Position numbers and translations under genes: made by a program. Below, in pieces: positions 36,201 to 50,119 of a DNA stretch of 64,000 nt; position 1 is the stretch's first letter, and every line of letters begins with the position of its first letter. This DNA is from Blasia pusilla (taxonomy: Eukaryota > Marchantiophyta > Marchantiopsida > Blasiales): NCBI GenBank assembly GCA_050084515.1, contig CM114273.1:28148001-28212000 (forward strand), read 5' to 3'. The notes under the pieces were generated by a model, which did not search any database, had not been told where the DNA came from, and was given only the letters and a program-made list of their open reading frames with translations.

Positions 36201-39200
36201 TGATTAGATCAACTAAAAGCCTCTTTTCACTGAAATATCAGAATTTTTAACATCAAGTGAGAATTTTAGAGAACTGTGATGTAGATGACATCAGCTGCAA
36301 AGTAGAATGCAATTGTATGATAGTTATCAACAGTAGGGAGGCAAATAGTTAGTAGATTTCTGCCGGTCCTCAATACTTCCTGGAGATATGACACTTAGTG
36401 GCTTATGTATGCACAAGTCTTTTCTAGCTAGTTTGGTCCTGAATATTCTCAAGGTTTGAATATACTTAGCCATATATGTATGCACAAGTCTGTTAAGTAA
36501 TCATACACTTGCGTTCAAGTTTTTAGCTGAAATGGTTTATATCACTCAAAGTAGAATTTGGTGATATTTCAGTGAAGTTTTTTGTTGAACCAATCACAGT
36601 GGGGCATGAATGTGCATCTTTCCAAGCTTATTTGTATTTACTTTTTTTCTTCAATAATCTATCTTATTATCACCTAATTCAATCTTGCAGTAGACATCTT
36701 ATGTGAATATCTCAAAAGTCTATTAAGCAAGAGGTCCAAAGATTAGTTGATTTAGCACCCAAAAGGGGTTATGTTGGGTCTCATTTGGTCTTATGCTTGG
36801 AGTTGATTGCATTGAAGATTTTTTGTCCAGTATCTAATTTTCAGTTGGTTACTGTATTCTGCTTGTGATACTCATGAGTTGGAAGAAACTTGCACGCGGA
36901 GCTGTGTAGTCCATCTCCTGGAAGTAGTGGGCTTGACTATTATGTTGACTTTCTCACATACACAGGAAGTGGCGATGATAATGCGATTATTGGATTAGCC
37001 ATCGATCGTACAAGTATTCAAATTCGACTACCTGATCCAAATGATGACAGCGGAGAGGCAAAACTCCCTCCTTGTCCAGTCTTAATCTGCATAACTCTGG
37101 AGGGGAAATTGAGCTTTTTCTCATTTGCGAGGTCTGTCTTCAGCCTTTTGGATGGCCAATTTTTTTCTGCTATACCAGATTAGGTGGATGGTAAAATCTC
37201 TACTGGAGCTTTTTGGGTTCGGCCATTGGATTACTAGAAGATTGATCCCGGTAGCCTCTCAGTTGGGATTGGCAAACACGATAAGTACCTGTGCAAATTA
37301 GTGTCATCTTGATGGGGGTGTCTTCTCTCTGAGTAAGAATGCTGCTGTCTCACTCACACTTGCACTGGAAATTTGTAAAATTGAGACAACTTCATAATGG
37401 AAGGCCTTCCTGAGTTTTCCTGGAAAAGAAAAAAGAAACCCTTTTGTGGTCAAGAAGTGGGATAGGTGAAGAGTGGCCAATCCAGTTTTAGAGAAGAATA
37501 TGCTGATATGCCTTCAATTCCTTGCAGGATTGATGAAAAGTGGCAAATCCCAGAGCTAGTAAAACCTCCCTCAAATGTTCCAGATTCAAAAAGATCAACA
37601 GCACAAATTTCTTCACAAGCTGGAATGGAAGCAAGGCTTGACTCAAGGGTTTCAGCAGAGCAACAAAGCAAGAGGGTTGTCACCCAGGGAGAAATTCAGC
37701 ATAAAAGACGTGAAGTCGATCCTTCTGAGTCATTGGTAACAAGCAGCAGGAACGAACCAGATTTGAAGGATGACACAGTGTCACTGTTTGAACGCTTTAC
37801 AAGTCCTTCTCGGTCTTCCTCTCAGGAAGGCCCAATGCAAAAGGTGTCTAGTTCTGGTGATCGTCCCGTGGAGGGCCCCAAATTAGGATCAGCATTAGGG
37901 TCACAAGATGGCAAGCAGCTGAGGATTGATCCAAACCCAGGGTTGGCCATATCACTGAGGGAGTCTAAGGAGAAGGCATCCAACGATGTTGGTAGTACAT
38001 ATGAAGGAATGTTTCGCCCATTTGAGGACGGTTCCAGAAGTATGTCATTGTCAATGACCACAAGTGGACTGACTGGACTTGGTTTTACTGACCCTGCTCG
38101 AGCTGTTACTCAGAAAGCCCTTCCTTTCACCAAGACAGGCTCCTACCAAGATCAGGTGATAACTTTGCCTTCATCAGCTATGCCCAGTTCTTTCCAGGTA
38201 GCAGGTGCATCAAATAAAAATAAGGACAAGAACCAGGCAACTCGACCATTGTCACCCCAGCAGCAAAGACTATCACATTTATCCACTGGAGGTTCTGTGT
38301 TTCCGGGCAACTCAACTGCACCAATCAAGAGTTTCCAAGGTGGATCAAGCATATCTCCAACTGTTGCCCCTAGCTTTACCAGTAAGGTTAATGAATCTGG
38401 TCCAATGACTACAACTTCAAGTCCCTTCACAAAGGCCTCACAAGCTGGAGCCATCACAAGCCTGAAAGTTCTTTCAAATCAGAGAGTTGCAGATGGGTCA
38501 AGCCTTGGTTCGCAGTCAAGGGTTATGCAAGATCAGCAGCCACTTGGACGGGCTACAGGTCTTTCAGATATGGAAGCAGCTTTTGTTGCAGAGCTAGAGA
38601 AGGCATTTCTCTCACCAGAATCCACTCATGGCTTCTTCTTTTTTTAATAATCTGCCTAGATTAGAGGTTTGCTTCAAACTGAGTGTCAAGTTTGAAACTT
38701 GGAAGTTGGCTTCAACAGACTGATTTTTGGAAAACTACCTTGTTGATGTATGTCAAGTAAATATCTGAGACTCATCTGAGGTAGTACATGTTATCTATTT
38801 GAAAATGATTAGGAAGTTGTTGATTCTGCAGGTCAGGAAGATGGCTGGGGATGTTGACGAGATAATGTTTTATATCGAAGGAAGAGGTCGAAAAGATAAT
38901 AATGAAAGCTATTCAGCTTTCACGAAGCAATGCTTGGAGGAACTTGAGACTGGTGTCCACCGTCTTTCTGAGGAAACCAAGGCGTACAAAGTATGTTTCT
39001 AGATTTTTGTGGAGAAAATATTCCGCTGTGGTTTGTAGATTTGTGTGGGCAGGTTTGAAGAGTAGAGAATCAGGTCCAGTTAGACTGAAGTTGGGCTACT
39101 AGTCAGATGTGTTGTTTTCTCTAAGGTCGTTACAAGACTTTTCATTTCAGTTCAAGACCCTTCCTTTATGCAGACTGCTTACTGGATTTAAGTGTAACTG

Positions 39201-42200
39201 CCAATTTACAAGCTATGAGCAAGTGTGTTGATAATCTGAAGGCAATTTTGATTTGCATGAATTGGTCAAGAAGGTGAGGGGGGAGGGGCGGGTGAGTGGG
39301 GTGGTACATTAAGTGATTGGTCCGTTTTATCTGTGTAGAAAAAACTCAATCAAGACAAGCAAATTGTTGACGATGTTCGAGATGAGATCATGCGAGGTAT
39401 GTGTTTCAGCTGCTTGTTCAGTAGAGACCTCCATCATGTACAGGTTACTGTCCCATCTTCTACAGTCATTGTCATCTGCTGCTCCTGTAGTTGAGGTGTT
39501 CAGAGATGACAGACAAGTTATTTCAAGGTATTAATAGGGACTGGTAGATCCAAATTTGTTTTATGAGCAATATCTAACACACATGCAAATTTCATTTGCC
39601 TTTAATGGTTTACTCCATGGGATCGGAAAGTAATGGAAGTGTTTAGACCATTACATGACCATTGTTTTGGTTTTAAAAACTCCAAAGCTCCTCTGTTTTA
39701 GCGTTGATTCATCTGCTAGCAAAGATGATGTTTGATCTTTAGCTAATCAGAAGGTTGTCTGTCTTACTTAGATCCAAAGTGATATCCGTTATTGCAGTTG
39801 ATGCGTGGAGAATTTATGCAAGAAGTCTTATGGAGCAGAAAAATGATAACCGACATCAGGAGTTGTGGACCCAACAGAGTTTACACCCAGAGCTAGAAAT
39901 GAAGCGGAAGCGAGTCCTGAAGGCAGACCAGGTTTTCCTCTGCTTACATGTTGTTTTGTCCATGTTAGCAGAAATCTATTATAGTGCAATTGGAGGGGCC
40001 ATTTTTAGGTGGGTTCTGAAATGTTGTGCAATCACCAGATGCAGTGACTGTACTCGTTAAGTAGTGCCTGTCCTAGCCTCGCAATCACCAGATGTAGAGA
40101 ATTGTTTCTTGTGGGAGTACTTTGTTGCTGACCCTCAATGGGATTGCCCTTCTGATGTCCAGGACTTGAAGGTGAAAATTGCGGACATGGAGAAACATTT
40201 GCACAATCTGGAACTGAAACAGTGGCAGCAAGATAGTGCCAGGAGAAGGCCTCATCAACAAGTGCGCAGCCCAGGGTAAGTTCTATGTTTCCCGACTATG
40301 ATTCATCACTAAGTGGTTGAGTCTATTACAAATTTCACTATCTGGAAATGGGATCAGTATCCTCGGATGCTCCCCGAGGATACTGATCCCATTTCCAGAT
40401 ATGTATTACCAATTGATCAGCACCAACACTGTCAAACTTCTTTTGTAGATTCTGATATAATGTTACAAAATATGAATGTATTAAAAAACTGACTTTGAGC
40501 AACGTGTACGAATCAGAGTCCTTTTAATTTGTTCCTTGGTGTTTTTTGAATTTGCCCTCAGTAGCTATACTTTCGTCATAAATTAGGTGTTGCTACATAA
40601 GGTACTTAGAAAGACGGACATGGTGAATACTTGAAAATTTGATTGCCATGTAAAATCTGTTGTCTGTTTGTAATGCTGGCTGTAGTTGCTAGGCGCTGAC
40701 TCTGATTGATTTCTTTGACTGGCTCAATTGAGGATTTAGTTTGAAGGCATTTAGAGTTATAGCATTTTAATTTTGGTAGTGATGTTAATTGTGGCTTTGG
40801 TTACAGGCAATTTCTGTCGGTGCAGAATCTTTACAACACAGTCAATGCCCAAATGGCTGTAGCAGAGGAACTCTCAATTTCTCTGGCGCAGCAAATGGAA
40901 ACTTTGAATATAAGCTGGTCGTCACCTTCTCAGGGCTCAAAAAAGAAGACAGCAACAGCAGCAGACTCAATATTGAAATCTGTGGGTGTTAGAGCAGAGG
41001 TTGTCAAAAGTATACGGGCAGAGTCAAGTGACCAAAGTCCATTCCCACGGCAGCGATTATCATACTCCCCTGCGATGAAGAGTATTTTAATGGACAGATT
41101 GACATCACCTTTAGCTCAGGCACCCGAGCCATTTGTCGCCACACAGGAGACCACAAGGAGGAGACGAGATTCGATGGATGCGGTACGGTAGAAAAAGGAT
41201 ATATTGAGTATTTGAATCATACATTCGACGTCTGAGTAAGAACACAAATACAAACGTGTCCATTTTGTAGTCTGTTGATTTTCTTTGATGTTAGAAATTC
41301 ACTCACGCAATCACCTTTTGTAAATGTAGACGTGGGTTGACAGAGGAGCTCCAAAGACTACAATCAAGAGGCTTGTGCATCCCAAGCCCACTCAAGGGCT
41401 GCCAACTGGTACCTCAAGTTTGCCTAGTCACAGGCAAGGAAGGGCCAATGCTTCTGAAATTCCCACTAGGGATACCTGGTCCCAGCCCCGACCTCTCCGA
41501 CAAGCCCAAAGCAGTAGGATGAGTTCACTTCTGCCAGCCCAGCAGCTGGTTTTGAGGCTGCTGGAGTATCTGCTCCTTTGGTTGGAAGAACAGGATCATT
41601 AATGTCAGGTCCTCAATGGGCATTGTCACCAACAGATCAATATCAAATTCGAACAAGTAAGTGAACTGAACTGTAGCAGATTTTTAGAAAACTTGGTGCA
41701 GGATTTTATTTCTTTTCGTTTACACTTGGACGCGAAATTCTGTTAGGCATGCTGAATACATTTTTAATAGATTTAATGTAGGATTTGGATAATGCAGTCA
41801 CCTCCAACACATGCTAATGTGCAAGTGTTGACAATTACTGGTGCAATTATCTACAACTTTTTACAGGCTCAAATGTTCCATGTGGAGATTTGACTGGAGG
41901 CTCTTCCACTCAGTTTGGCTCAAGTGTTCCAGCGATTACTAGTAATTCTAAAGAGAGCCCTTTCAAGTGGGCAAACAATGCATCGATAGGGCCCAAAGCA
42001 CTTTCCAATACCCCTGCTCCCTCATTTCCAACTGGATATGGTCCAAAACCATGTACCGCTGGCACATTTGAGCTGTCATCTAGTGGTTTATTAGGTGACT
42101 CCACATTTGTGCCAGCAACAAAACAGGCAGCAGCAGGCAATTTCAATGGGGCTGGTGGAGGTGCATTGAGTAAATCTGCTATGGCACAAACAAAACCCCA

Positions 42201-44577
42201 ACTTTCAAGTGCGATGGATGTAATAGGTGATATCATAGACAAAAGTGGCTTGTCCTCAAGTGGGGCAGCATTGGGTCACAAACTTGGATCTGTTTCCCCA
42301 ACTGGAAGTCAACAGGATGGTGCTCCTAGGGTGGAGGCTACAGGAATGAGGCAGAGACTTTCTGTGAGCTCCTCTGCTGGATCAGGGCTTCTTCTGACAG
42401 GATCACCTCCAACCCCTCTGTTAACTGGACCTGCCCCTGTCCTCCTTTTGACTGGACCTACCCCATCAGTTGAGGCTTCACGCAACAACTCTCCATCCTC
42501 TCAACCAGTACAAAGTAGAAGATCAGAAATTGAGGTTGTTGGAAAGGATTTAGACAGAGGAAATCAACCCAAAGCCAGTTGGAAGGATCCTCAAGGAGAA
42601 TTTTTTCCAAGTTTCTCAAAAGTGGAGCCTGTAAGTGCACAGAACTCAGCTTTGAAGACCCCACAGAGCACACAAGTTGTATTTGAACCTGAGCAGGCAA
42701 AAAAAATCCCTGAAAAGAGATCAGAAGAAGTTAAGACTGCTGTTAATCCCCTGACTGGTTTAAATCTAGGCATGGGAAACAGTGGAGGTAGGTCATTTGA
42801 CTCTAGCTCCTCTAGGCAGGATAGTGTATCCTCATCAGCTCCACTTTCTAGTAATTTCATCCAAGCAGCACCCTCCACACAACCTCCTGTTTCCAAATCT
42901 TTATTCATTGGGGAACATACCGCCCCTGCTGAAACAAGTTCTTTAATAGCCAAAGCGGGTGCAAGTTCTGTGTCTGAGTTGAAACAAACGGGAAATTCCC
43001 CTGCAACTTCTCTGTCAGCACCTGGAACTATCTCAGTACAGACTTCTTCACCATCATCCCCGAGTAACAGGTTGGACTCAAAAACAAACTTGGCGGAGAT
43101 AACGTCTATGAGCAGTGGGGTGCCTTCACTAACTAAGCCTGGACCTGCAAGTTCGAGCATCTTTTCTTTACCTTCTGCTAATGTGGGACAAGTGTCTGGA
43201 AATTCTTCTGGATCATCTATGCCACAACCATTTGGTACTCCAAATACTTCTACATCCCCTCAATCAAGAGCATCTTCATTCACATCTTCTGGTATTTCAG
43301 CATCTAATCAATCAACGGGATCTCCTTTCATGACTTCAACTAGTGCAGCATCCTCTCAACCAGCGGCTTCTCCCTTTACAACAAGTGGTTCTCCATTCAC
43401 GTCAGCAAGTACTTCCACACCACCACAATCGGCTGCATCCCCTTTTGTGCCTCCCACTACTTCTGTACAGTCCCAAGTTGCTCCAACTCCCTTTGGTGCT
43501 TCTCCAAGTGGTTCTGCTTTCTCAACAGCTAGTACGCAAAACGTGATCTCTCCCTCTCCCTTTGGGCAGCCAAGTGGCTGGCCATCATCAGCCCAGCAGC
43601 AGCAATACATGTTCCCAGGATCAAACGCAATGTTTTCTACTGCGGCTTTCTCCCCTTCCCCTCTAGAGAGTAATGAAGAGGATATGGAGGAGGAAGCAAG
43701 CACAGCCCTTGGGAGCTTTGGAGGCTTTGGAGGTCTTGGACTTGGAAGCTCAAACACACCTGCCCAAGCCCAAAAGAGTAATCCATTTGGAGGCTCTCTT
43801 TTTGGAAACACCCAAATCCCAACACTGAGTTCTCCCCCTGGAGGACAACTTTTTAGACCAGCTGCGTTCAGCTTACCTACAGCTCAGGCATCCCCACAAC
43901 AAGCAGGGACCACTGCCTTTGGAGGTGGATTCAGTTCTGGATTTTCTCAGGGTAACTTATTTAGCTCCAGTGAAGCAGGGAAGGGCTTTGGGAGTCAATC
44001 ACAACCTACTCCTGGTGGGTTTGGACAGCCTGCACAACTTGGACCTGGGCAACAAGCACTTGGTAGTGCATTGGGTGCATTTGGACAAGCTCGACAAGTC
44101 GGCTTTGGCACTTCATTCGGGGGAGGTATTGGAGCTACAGCCAGTGGGGGCTTTCCTACTGCAACTATGGGAGGAGGTTTTGCAAATGCAGCAGCGGGGG
44201 GAGGATTTCCTAGTGCTGCATCTGGTGGAGGCATTGCAAGTGCTGCAACCGGTGGTGGTTTTGCTGGTTTGGGAGGAGGTGATACTCAGTGAAAACAGTC
44301 CCTTGTGTCTGGCTGTTACTGTAGGCTTTGCAGCTTTAATCCAGTCGAGATGTAAAGAGTCATGTATCATCTCTTCCTTTGATTTCTCTGCTCTTTCTCT
44401 ATACTGCTTACATGTGGTTCACTCAGAAAGTTTATGATTTGTTTATGTATTTCAGGTGTTGGCTTTGGTGGATCACCAGGAGGAGGTGGCTTCCAATCAT
44501 TTGGTGGAAATCAAGGGGCACCACCAGGGTTTGGGAACTATGTACCGGGATCACTCTTCACTCAGATGAGAAGGTGA
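33266..44577 (+). CDS. NUP214: Nucleoporin NUP214 (LNO1-type), 17 exons
   Basis: Exons: 33266-33437, 33799-34010, 34228-34408, 34594-34737, 35013-35137, 35395-35507, 35878-36017, 36966-37131, 37528-38602, 38832-38990, 39339-39396, 39798-39931, 40163-40275, 40807-41182, 41330-41656, 41867-44278, 44456-44577, about 2008 residues. Residues 1-417 form the beta-propeller, with conserved Phe-Phe-Ala-His-Ser-Arg-Gly, Arg-Lys-Ser-Ile-Asp-Asp-His-Ile-Val-Leu and Leu-Glu-Gly-Lys-Leu. A Ser/Pro-rich linker runs to about 776, then a coiled coil to about 1056, with Pro-Lys-Thr-Thr-Ile-Lys-Arg just after. A large Phe-Gly repeat domain ends in Leu-Phe-Thr-Gln-Met-Arg. NUP214 sits on the cytoplasmic face of the nuclear pore and serves mRNA export with DBP5 and NUP88. 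Two oddities: exon 9 appears to end at a GC donor (38603), and exon 15 changes frame near 41516. The first in-frame ATG was chosen. Confidence 0.92.
40340..40400. repeat. Perfect 27-bp hairpin in NUP214 intron 13
   Basis: Arms 40340-40366 and 40374-40400 are exact reverse complements around the 7-base loop 40367-40373. It lies well inside the intron between exons 13 and 14, away from splice sites. Transcription of NUP214 would make a 61-base stem-loop. That is shorter than most plant miRNA precursors, and a perfect stem is more typical of a recent inverted duplication. Confidence 0.9.
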
Positions 44578-47500
44578 TACTGCTTTGAAATATCAGCAAA
44601 TACACCAGAGATGCGTTATCCACCAATGCTTTTGTGTACTGTGAATAATGAGAGCAATGTAATAGGACTTCGGGAACAGCTGTGTAGATATGCCCATGTC
44701 TGTTCAACCTGTCGACTCCTTGACTAAGGGAGTGGGTGTGAAGAACTGAGTCTCATCACCACCGGATCTTGAGTTATCCTACCAGGGAGTTTACTGGAGA
44801 GCAGAGATTGAAGCTATTGGGAAATAGCTATATGTAGGTGTAGAACGGGGGCAATTTAGCTGCCAAAAGCATCAGGAAAGTTTTAGTGGAGCAGTTTGAA
44901 GGGTATGTGTGTCTTCTGTTTGTCTGAAATTTTCCTAGCGGTGATAATATCGCAATGAGGGTCAACTGCCCACTTTGTCATGAGATGAATCTGAGATGTG
45001 GAGCAGCGGATCTTTTGAGGGCATGTCTGGCGGGTCTTCGTCTCAAAATTTCCAGGTGATTGATTGTATGGCGATGCAGATCACGGTGAGCTTTTTGAGT
45101 GAAGCTAATTTGAAATGTGGGACTTCAGTAGATCTGTCGGTTGACTCTGGGCGATTCCCTGGCCAAGTAGTGTATGATGTTTGGTCAATTGCAATCAACT
45201 TTGGATCAATGTACGGGTTTAAATTATCGTACGGGTTTAAATTATCTCATTTTAAATCAATTCCGAGCAATGGTTCAAAAAGCAAGCGCTCTTCTTGGCT
45301 AGAAGTATATGTGGATGCATTTGCAACCCTATCCAGAACCCTAATATCAATATACTCACCCTTATAATTATGTGCAAATTTTAAATCACAAAAAATGGGT
45401 TTAAGACGCAACAACTTTTTTGTAACCATTTTTCTATCATAATGTGAAACCTTAAGTAAATGCCTTAATTTTCTAGTGTAATTTTTGTAAATATTTTAAG
45501 GCGAGTGCAGTCTTCATTGATATATATTTTTACATATTTATATATCCACTTATTTTTATATTTTTATATTTTTATATATTTAACAAGTGAATTTCACAAA
45601 TTTTATGGATGTAAATGATCTCGAAAACTAATCATCATTTAAAGAATTCTTAGTAGATGATCTATACTATATTCATTTAGGTGGTGTGTACACTTAAATA
45701 TACTGGTAGCATGAAATGTGACAAAAATCGTACTTTGGTTTCATGACATACGGCAAAATGGGCAACCAAGTAAACCAAACGAACCATTTGAATCATATCT
45801 ACTCATCTCAATTATTGATGTAGTCTCCGTGCATTTCATGGACCCCTTGCCTTACTAGTATAACCTATTTATAATCATGGGCTAAAGTTTCCATGGCTAA
45901 ATCATGTCGAAGAGGGGCTTGCCCTTTAGTATGGGAAGAGCCTAAAAGCAAAAACTTCAAGAAAAGAAATTTTTTTTACCAATTTCCTAGCAGGACATAT
46001 TAGGGGAAGTCAAAGATAGGGATAAATGCTTTATCCATATCCAAAGAAATGCCCACAATGAGGTCCCCGCTGACCCATGGAATTGAAAGTTGATTCTAAA
46101 CCCAAACCCACGAAGCCCATTCCTTTGGAAAAGAAAATTACAATCAAATGGCAATTATATGCCATACACACTTTAAGAGCCTCCAATCAATGAAAGGTCT
46201 AGGGAGAATCGAGGCTATGTGTTGTTCTTGCGCGGTTTTAATTTATCTTCTTAACTGCTCGTAAAAGGTGGGCTAAAAATAAGTGGCCTCTTCACATCTT
46301 GTTTCAAATAGCCGGCCAGAACATTAAAAATTACCGTATGCCTACCGGTAACAATATCGGGTAAGTGGGGGGTGGTTCCGGGCAACAACTCACAAGATAC
46401 CCCGGATAGGATAGGAAGGTCTTTGACATCCCTAATGTATGGCAGCTTCAAATCTGCAACTTCCAAATATCTTTCCTAGAGGCCAGGTCAGAAAAGCCCC
46501 TACTTCAAGAACTCAACTGGAAAGAAGGGGTTCGTATTTTATTTATATGGAATGGCCGGCCGGGAAAGTACACGTGCCGGAACCTCCATCCGATTGCCCG
46601 GCTGAGCAAACTATGACAATGTTCACAATCATCCACATTTGTTCAAGAGGATTCATGTCGCCCCCTTTCCCGAAAGGGTTCGGGGAGTTTTTTCGTGGGA
46701 CCCGGTACATTACCGGGAATGGTAAATCGGACACGGAAATCCGGTTTTTGAACCGGTTTGCAGATACGAAATACAAAGAGCGTCCTCAAATCCAACCGGT
46801 TTTCCGTAGGCAGCTTTAAAATTAATCGGAAATTCTCAGAATTAACCGGCTAGCCTTACTCGTAACCCCGGATCTCCCCGATCATTGCTCGGAAGTGGAT
46901 CCGTCTTGCTCGCTTGCGCTTAATTAAACCCTTACTCGAGTCGCACAAAACCGATGGGAATGCGAGATGAATGTGGTGTCACCGCGTGTAAAGCTGCATT
47001 GCAACGTGTGGGGAGACAAGAAGACGACGTTGATGCGGAGGGTTAGCTATGGGCTATGGCAAGTCATGAAGTCATTCGTTACTGGTTTCCCGAACCTAAC
47101 AACCTCATTAAGATCTGAACTGCTAAGCACGAGTTCAGACCATCATCTATTAAGCTTCTCTCTAAGTACGTAGCAGGAGAATAGAGAGACACGACGACGT
47201 CCGTTACGGACCAATTTACTTCCTCTCATAAATGACGTTCTGTCGCGTCGGCGTGTCGACGGCAGATCTCCGCTTAGACTCTCGCCGTCTCCGGCTTTTC
47301 GGGCGCGTATCCAGGCAGATACAGCGCGCCGCGTGTACACCGTTTGTCTGATCGTCGCCGCAAACTTGGGTCCGGGAGAACCTCCCGTTCGTCTGCTTCT
47401 TCTTATAGCCGCTTTTGTTGCCACCGTCCTACATATTACGTATGGGCCACCAAAAGTTGATACGGGGAAGACCCCCTTCTTTGTTTGCAGGGTCGGTTTT

Positions 47501-50119
47501 GGCCTCCGGGTCACGCCCCTCTTTTTAATCTCTCATGGGTTTTCCAGCCAGCCTATGGGTTTTTATTGAAGTTTATCATTTTTAACATATTACGTTGTTC
47601 GTTAGCACAAATGCAGACACATATGGGTGATGCCGACCAAGAATTCTTTGCTCGAACAAAATGTCCCTCGTCAAATTATTTCTGGAAGAGTGGCATGATC
47701 CATTTTAGTTTGGTGGAGCTCATCCACCGCCCACAACAAAGCCAAACGCTTGTCGATTGTGCAAGCCCACCATCGACCATTTCACATTTGGAAATTCATG
47801 ACTAAAGCTTCTCTTGTCCACTACAACTCCTTTGTTCATTGTCTTATTGCGATCGCATGTGTCTAACCTCTTCAATTGGATGTGCCGTATGAACGAATTT
47901 TTTTGTGGAATAGACAAAAGTATCGACAGGTGAGAATGGATGTGATAATTTTGGATGATAGAAAATAACATTTTCTATGAATACTAGTAAGTATTTTGCA
48001 AAAAATTTAAAAAATAGGTGTTTGGCTAATGGTATGTTGTTCGATGGTAACTTGTTTCGCTAATGTAACGATGTTACATACAAATTTAAATATTGAAATT
48101 TTTTATCAATAACATGTAAAACATCTCATTAATGTCCAATTGTCATACATAATCAAAAATATTTGCAGATCAAAACAATAATATAGATGAAAAAGTTCAC
48201 AACGGAATTAAATTCCCCTTGTTATTTCACGAACCATGAACGGAACAAACACCCTCCAAGACATAATTGATAGTATAGTACTACCTACCAGTGGCTTTTG
48301 CCGAACAATTCCGCCAGCGTTGGGACAAAAAATAAACGACATAGATTTTCTCTATAGATCCAAGGATGAAAGCGCCACTACTACGACTAGACTAGTAGAG
48401 TACGTAAATGATCAGGCGACGCATGCTCCTCGTAGATACCGAGGTGAGAAACTAGGCCCTTATCTTGAAACGATAAGATCTTAATTTTTGGAGATTATCA
48501 ATGGCTAGCCAGAAGATTAGATATTTCTTAGATCTATGAAACTATGTAGTGTCTGCAAAAGAAGTCGCGAGATATATCCAACGTATTATAACTTGTGCGC
48601 TGCAGTTACTCACGCTGTTCTGTTCTTGTACGCTTTTCAGAGTCCAGATCTGTCTGTCTTCCTGCGCTGCAAGCAACGCACGGTATCACGGGGACGGACA
48701 GGAAAGGTGAGGGATTTTTCTCCTCTTCCAATTACCAGGTACGGTTGCCAAAGTTCAGGACGATAAACAGTTGGATCTGTCGCTGTTGACCGCCTTTGAC
48801 GCGGTCGCGTAAAGGGCAACTTCAGAGACTGTGAAGGCGTACGTATTTCACGGCGCGGCACGTCAGGGGGCTCCTTACGGGAGCATATACACGTCAAAGC
48901 GTCAGCAGGAGACTGGACCGACGTCCGTAGGTTGAATGCCGACAGAAGAGCGTCAAATTGCGTATCCATATTATGAAGCATGTGACGGTGACTGCAAATC
49001 GCGCAGTGAGGGGGAGGATCGCGATGACTCGCGATGTGGTGCGCAGGGCAGGGCCATGGTACCAAAGGACCGGCCCATACTGCCATGACCTGGCATAGGG
49101 CATGCGGCATGACGATATACACCCATGATCAGCAGAGCTCATGGCCTCATCCATACAATGGCGTCATGGATGGCCAATGATACTGTCGTCCCCACACGGA
49201 ACGCGTAAATCCAAACGCACATAAATGGGAATCTCAGTATTCCACGCTCTTTTCCCATTCGCACGGTAGTGGGATATATCGGGCACGCACATGTATTGCC
49301 TTTTTCTCATCCTCTTTTATTGTCGGCGTTTTCGTGTCTTTTCATGTAAAGTAAACTAAACTAAACTTTCCTGGTAAACACCGAATCCACTTTATTATAA
49401 AATAAATCTCAAAAGAAGACAAAAAAAGGTAATAACAACTCAAAAGAATGCAAAAAGAAAATGGTAACAAGCTCACATAGGGTGAAAACTCTTGGGAAAC
49501 GTGGTCCTCCATAAGACCAATATATGAATGGTGACTATTTTTGACCATGTATGATCACATGGATCTTTATTTCATGGGCTCTTTATAGCTTTTCAACATT
49601 GTAGGTGCCACAAGACTCATGGTGCATGTTGTTGCACTCGTGGTTTAATTTCCCCTTATGGTATTAAGGCTATCATGCTCCCCTCCATCGTTTAAACTCC
49701 ATGCCATGAAGAAAAATTTGTTAATGTGGATGAGGTTGGAAACTAGTGGTTTGCATCTCAACCTACAATATATCGTAATCCAACATCTTGTATCATGCAT
49801 GGATTTCTTAGCCCTACGTCACTCCCTATCTAACACCAATAAAATATTAGAAGAAAGTATACACATAAAAAAGACTCTCTCTCATTCTTCTCCGATTGAT
49901 ACTATAAACTTCTTAGTCAATACTTATTGATAATTCCTTTCATGACTATAATGGGATTGAAACTTAGGTTATTTTGTGTGGTCTCTATCGGTATTTGACG
50001 AAGTGAGATGTCTTGACTACTCATTGTCCTCCACCACATGTTCAATTATTGACATGTGGTTGATGTTCAAATTTAATATGATTGCTTGAAACAAATCTGA
50101 CAAGAACACGAGTGGTTGG
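44578..50119. other. About 5.5 kb with no recognised gene
   Basis: The first few hundred bases are probably the NUP214 3' untranslated region. A short direct repeat GTACGGGTTTAAATTATC occurs twice at about 45210-45245. The stretch 45480-45600 is extremely AT-rich. Frames at 46251-46466 (-), 46439-46819 (+) and 47143-47514 (-) show no family I recognise and overlap one another. No RNA gene was seen. Confidence 0.4.

Noticed and set aside
42591-43811. Minus-strand ORFs of 189 and 151 codons
   Set aside because: They lie opposite the Ser/Gly/Phe-rich FG region of NUP214 exon 16, whose composition keeps other frames open.
46251-47514. Several frames with moderate length on both strands
   Set aside because: They overlap each other, lack motifs, and show no phase-consistent exon structure.
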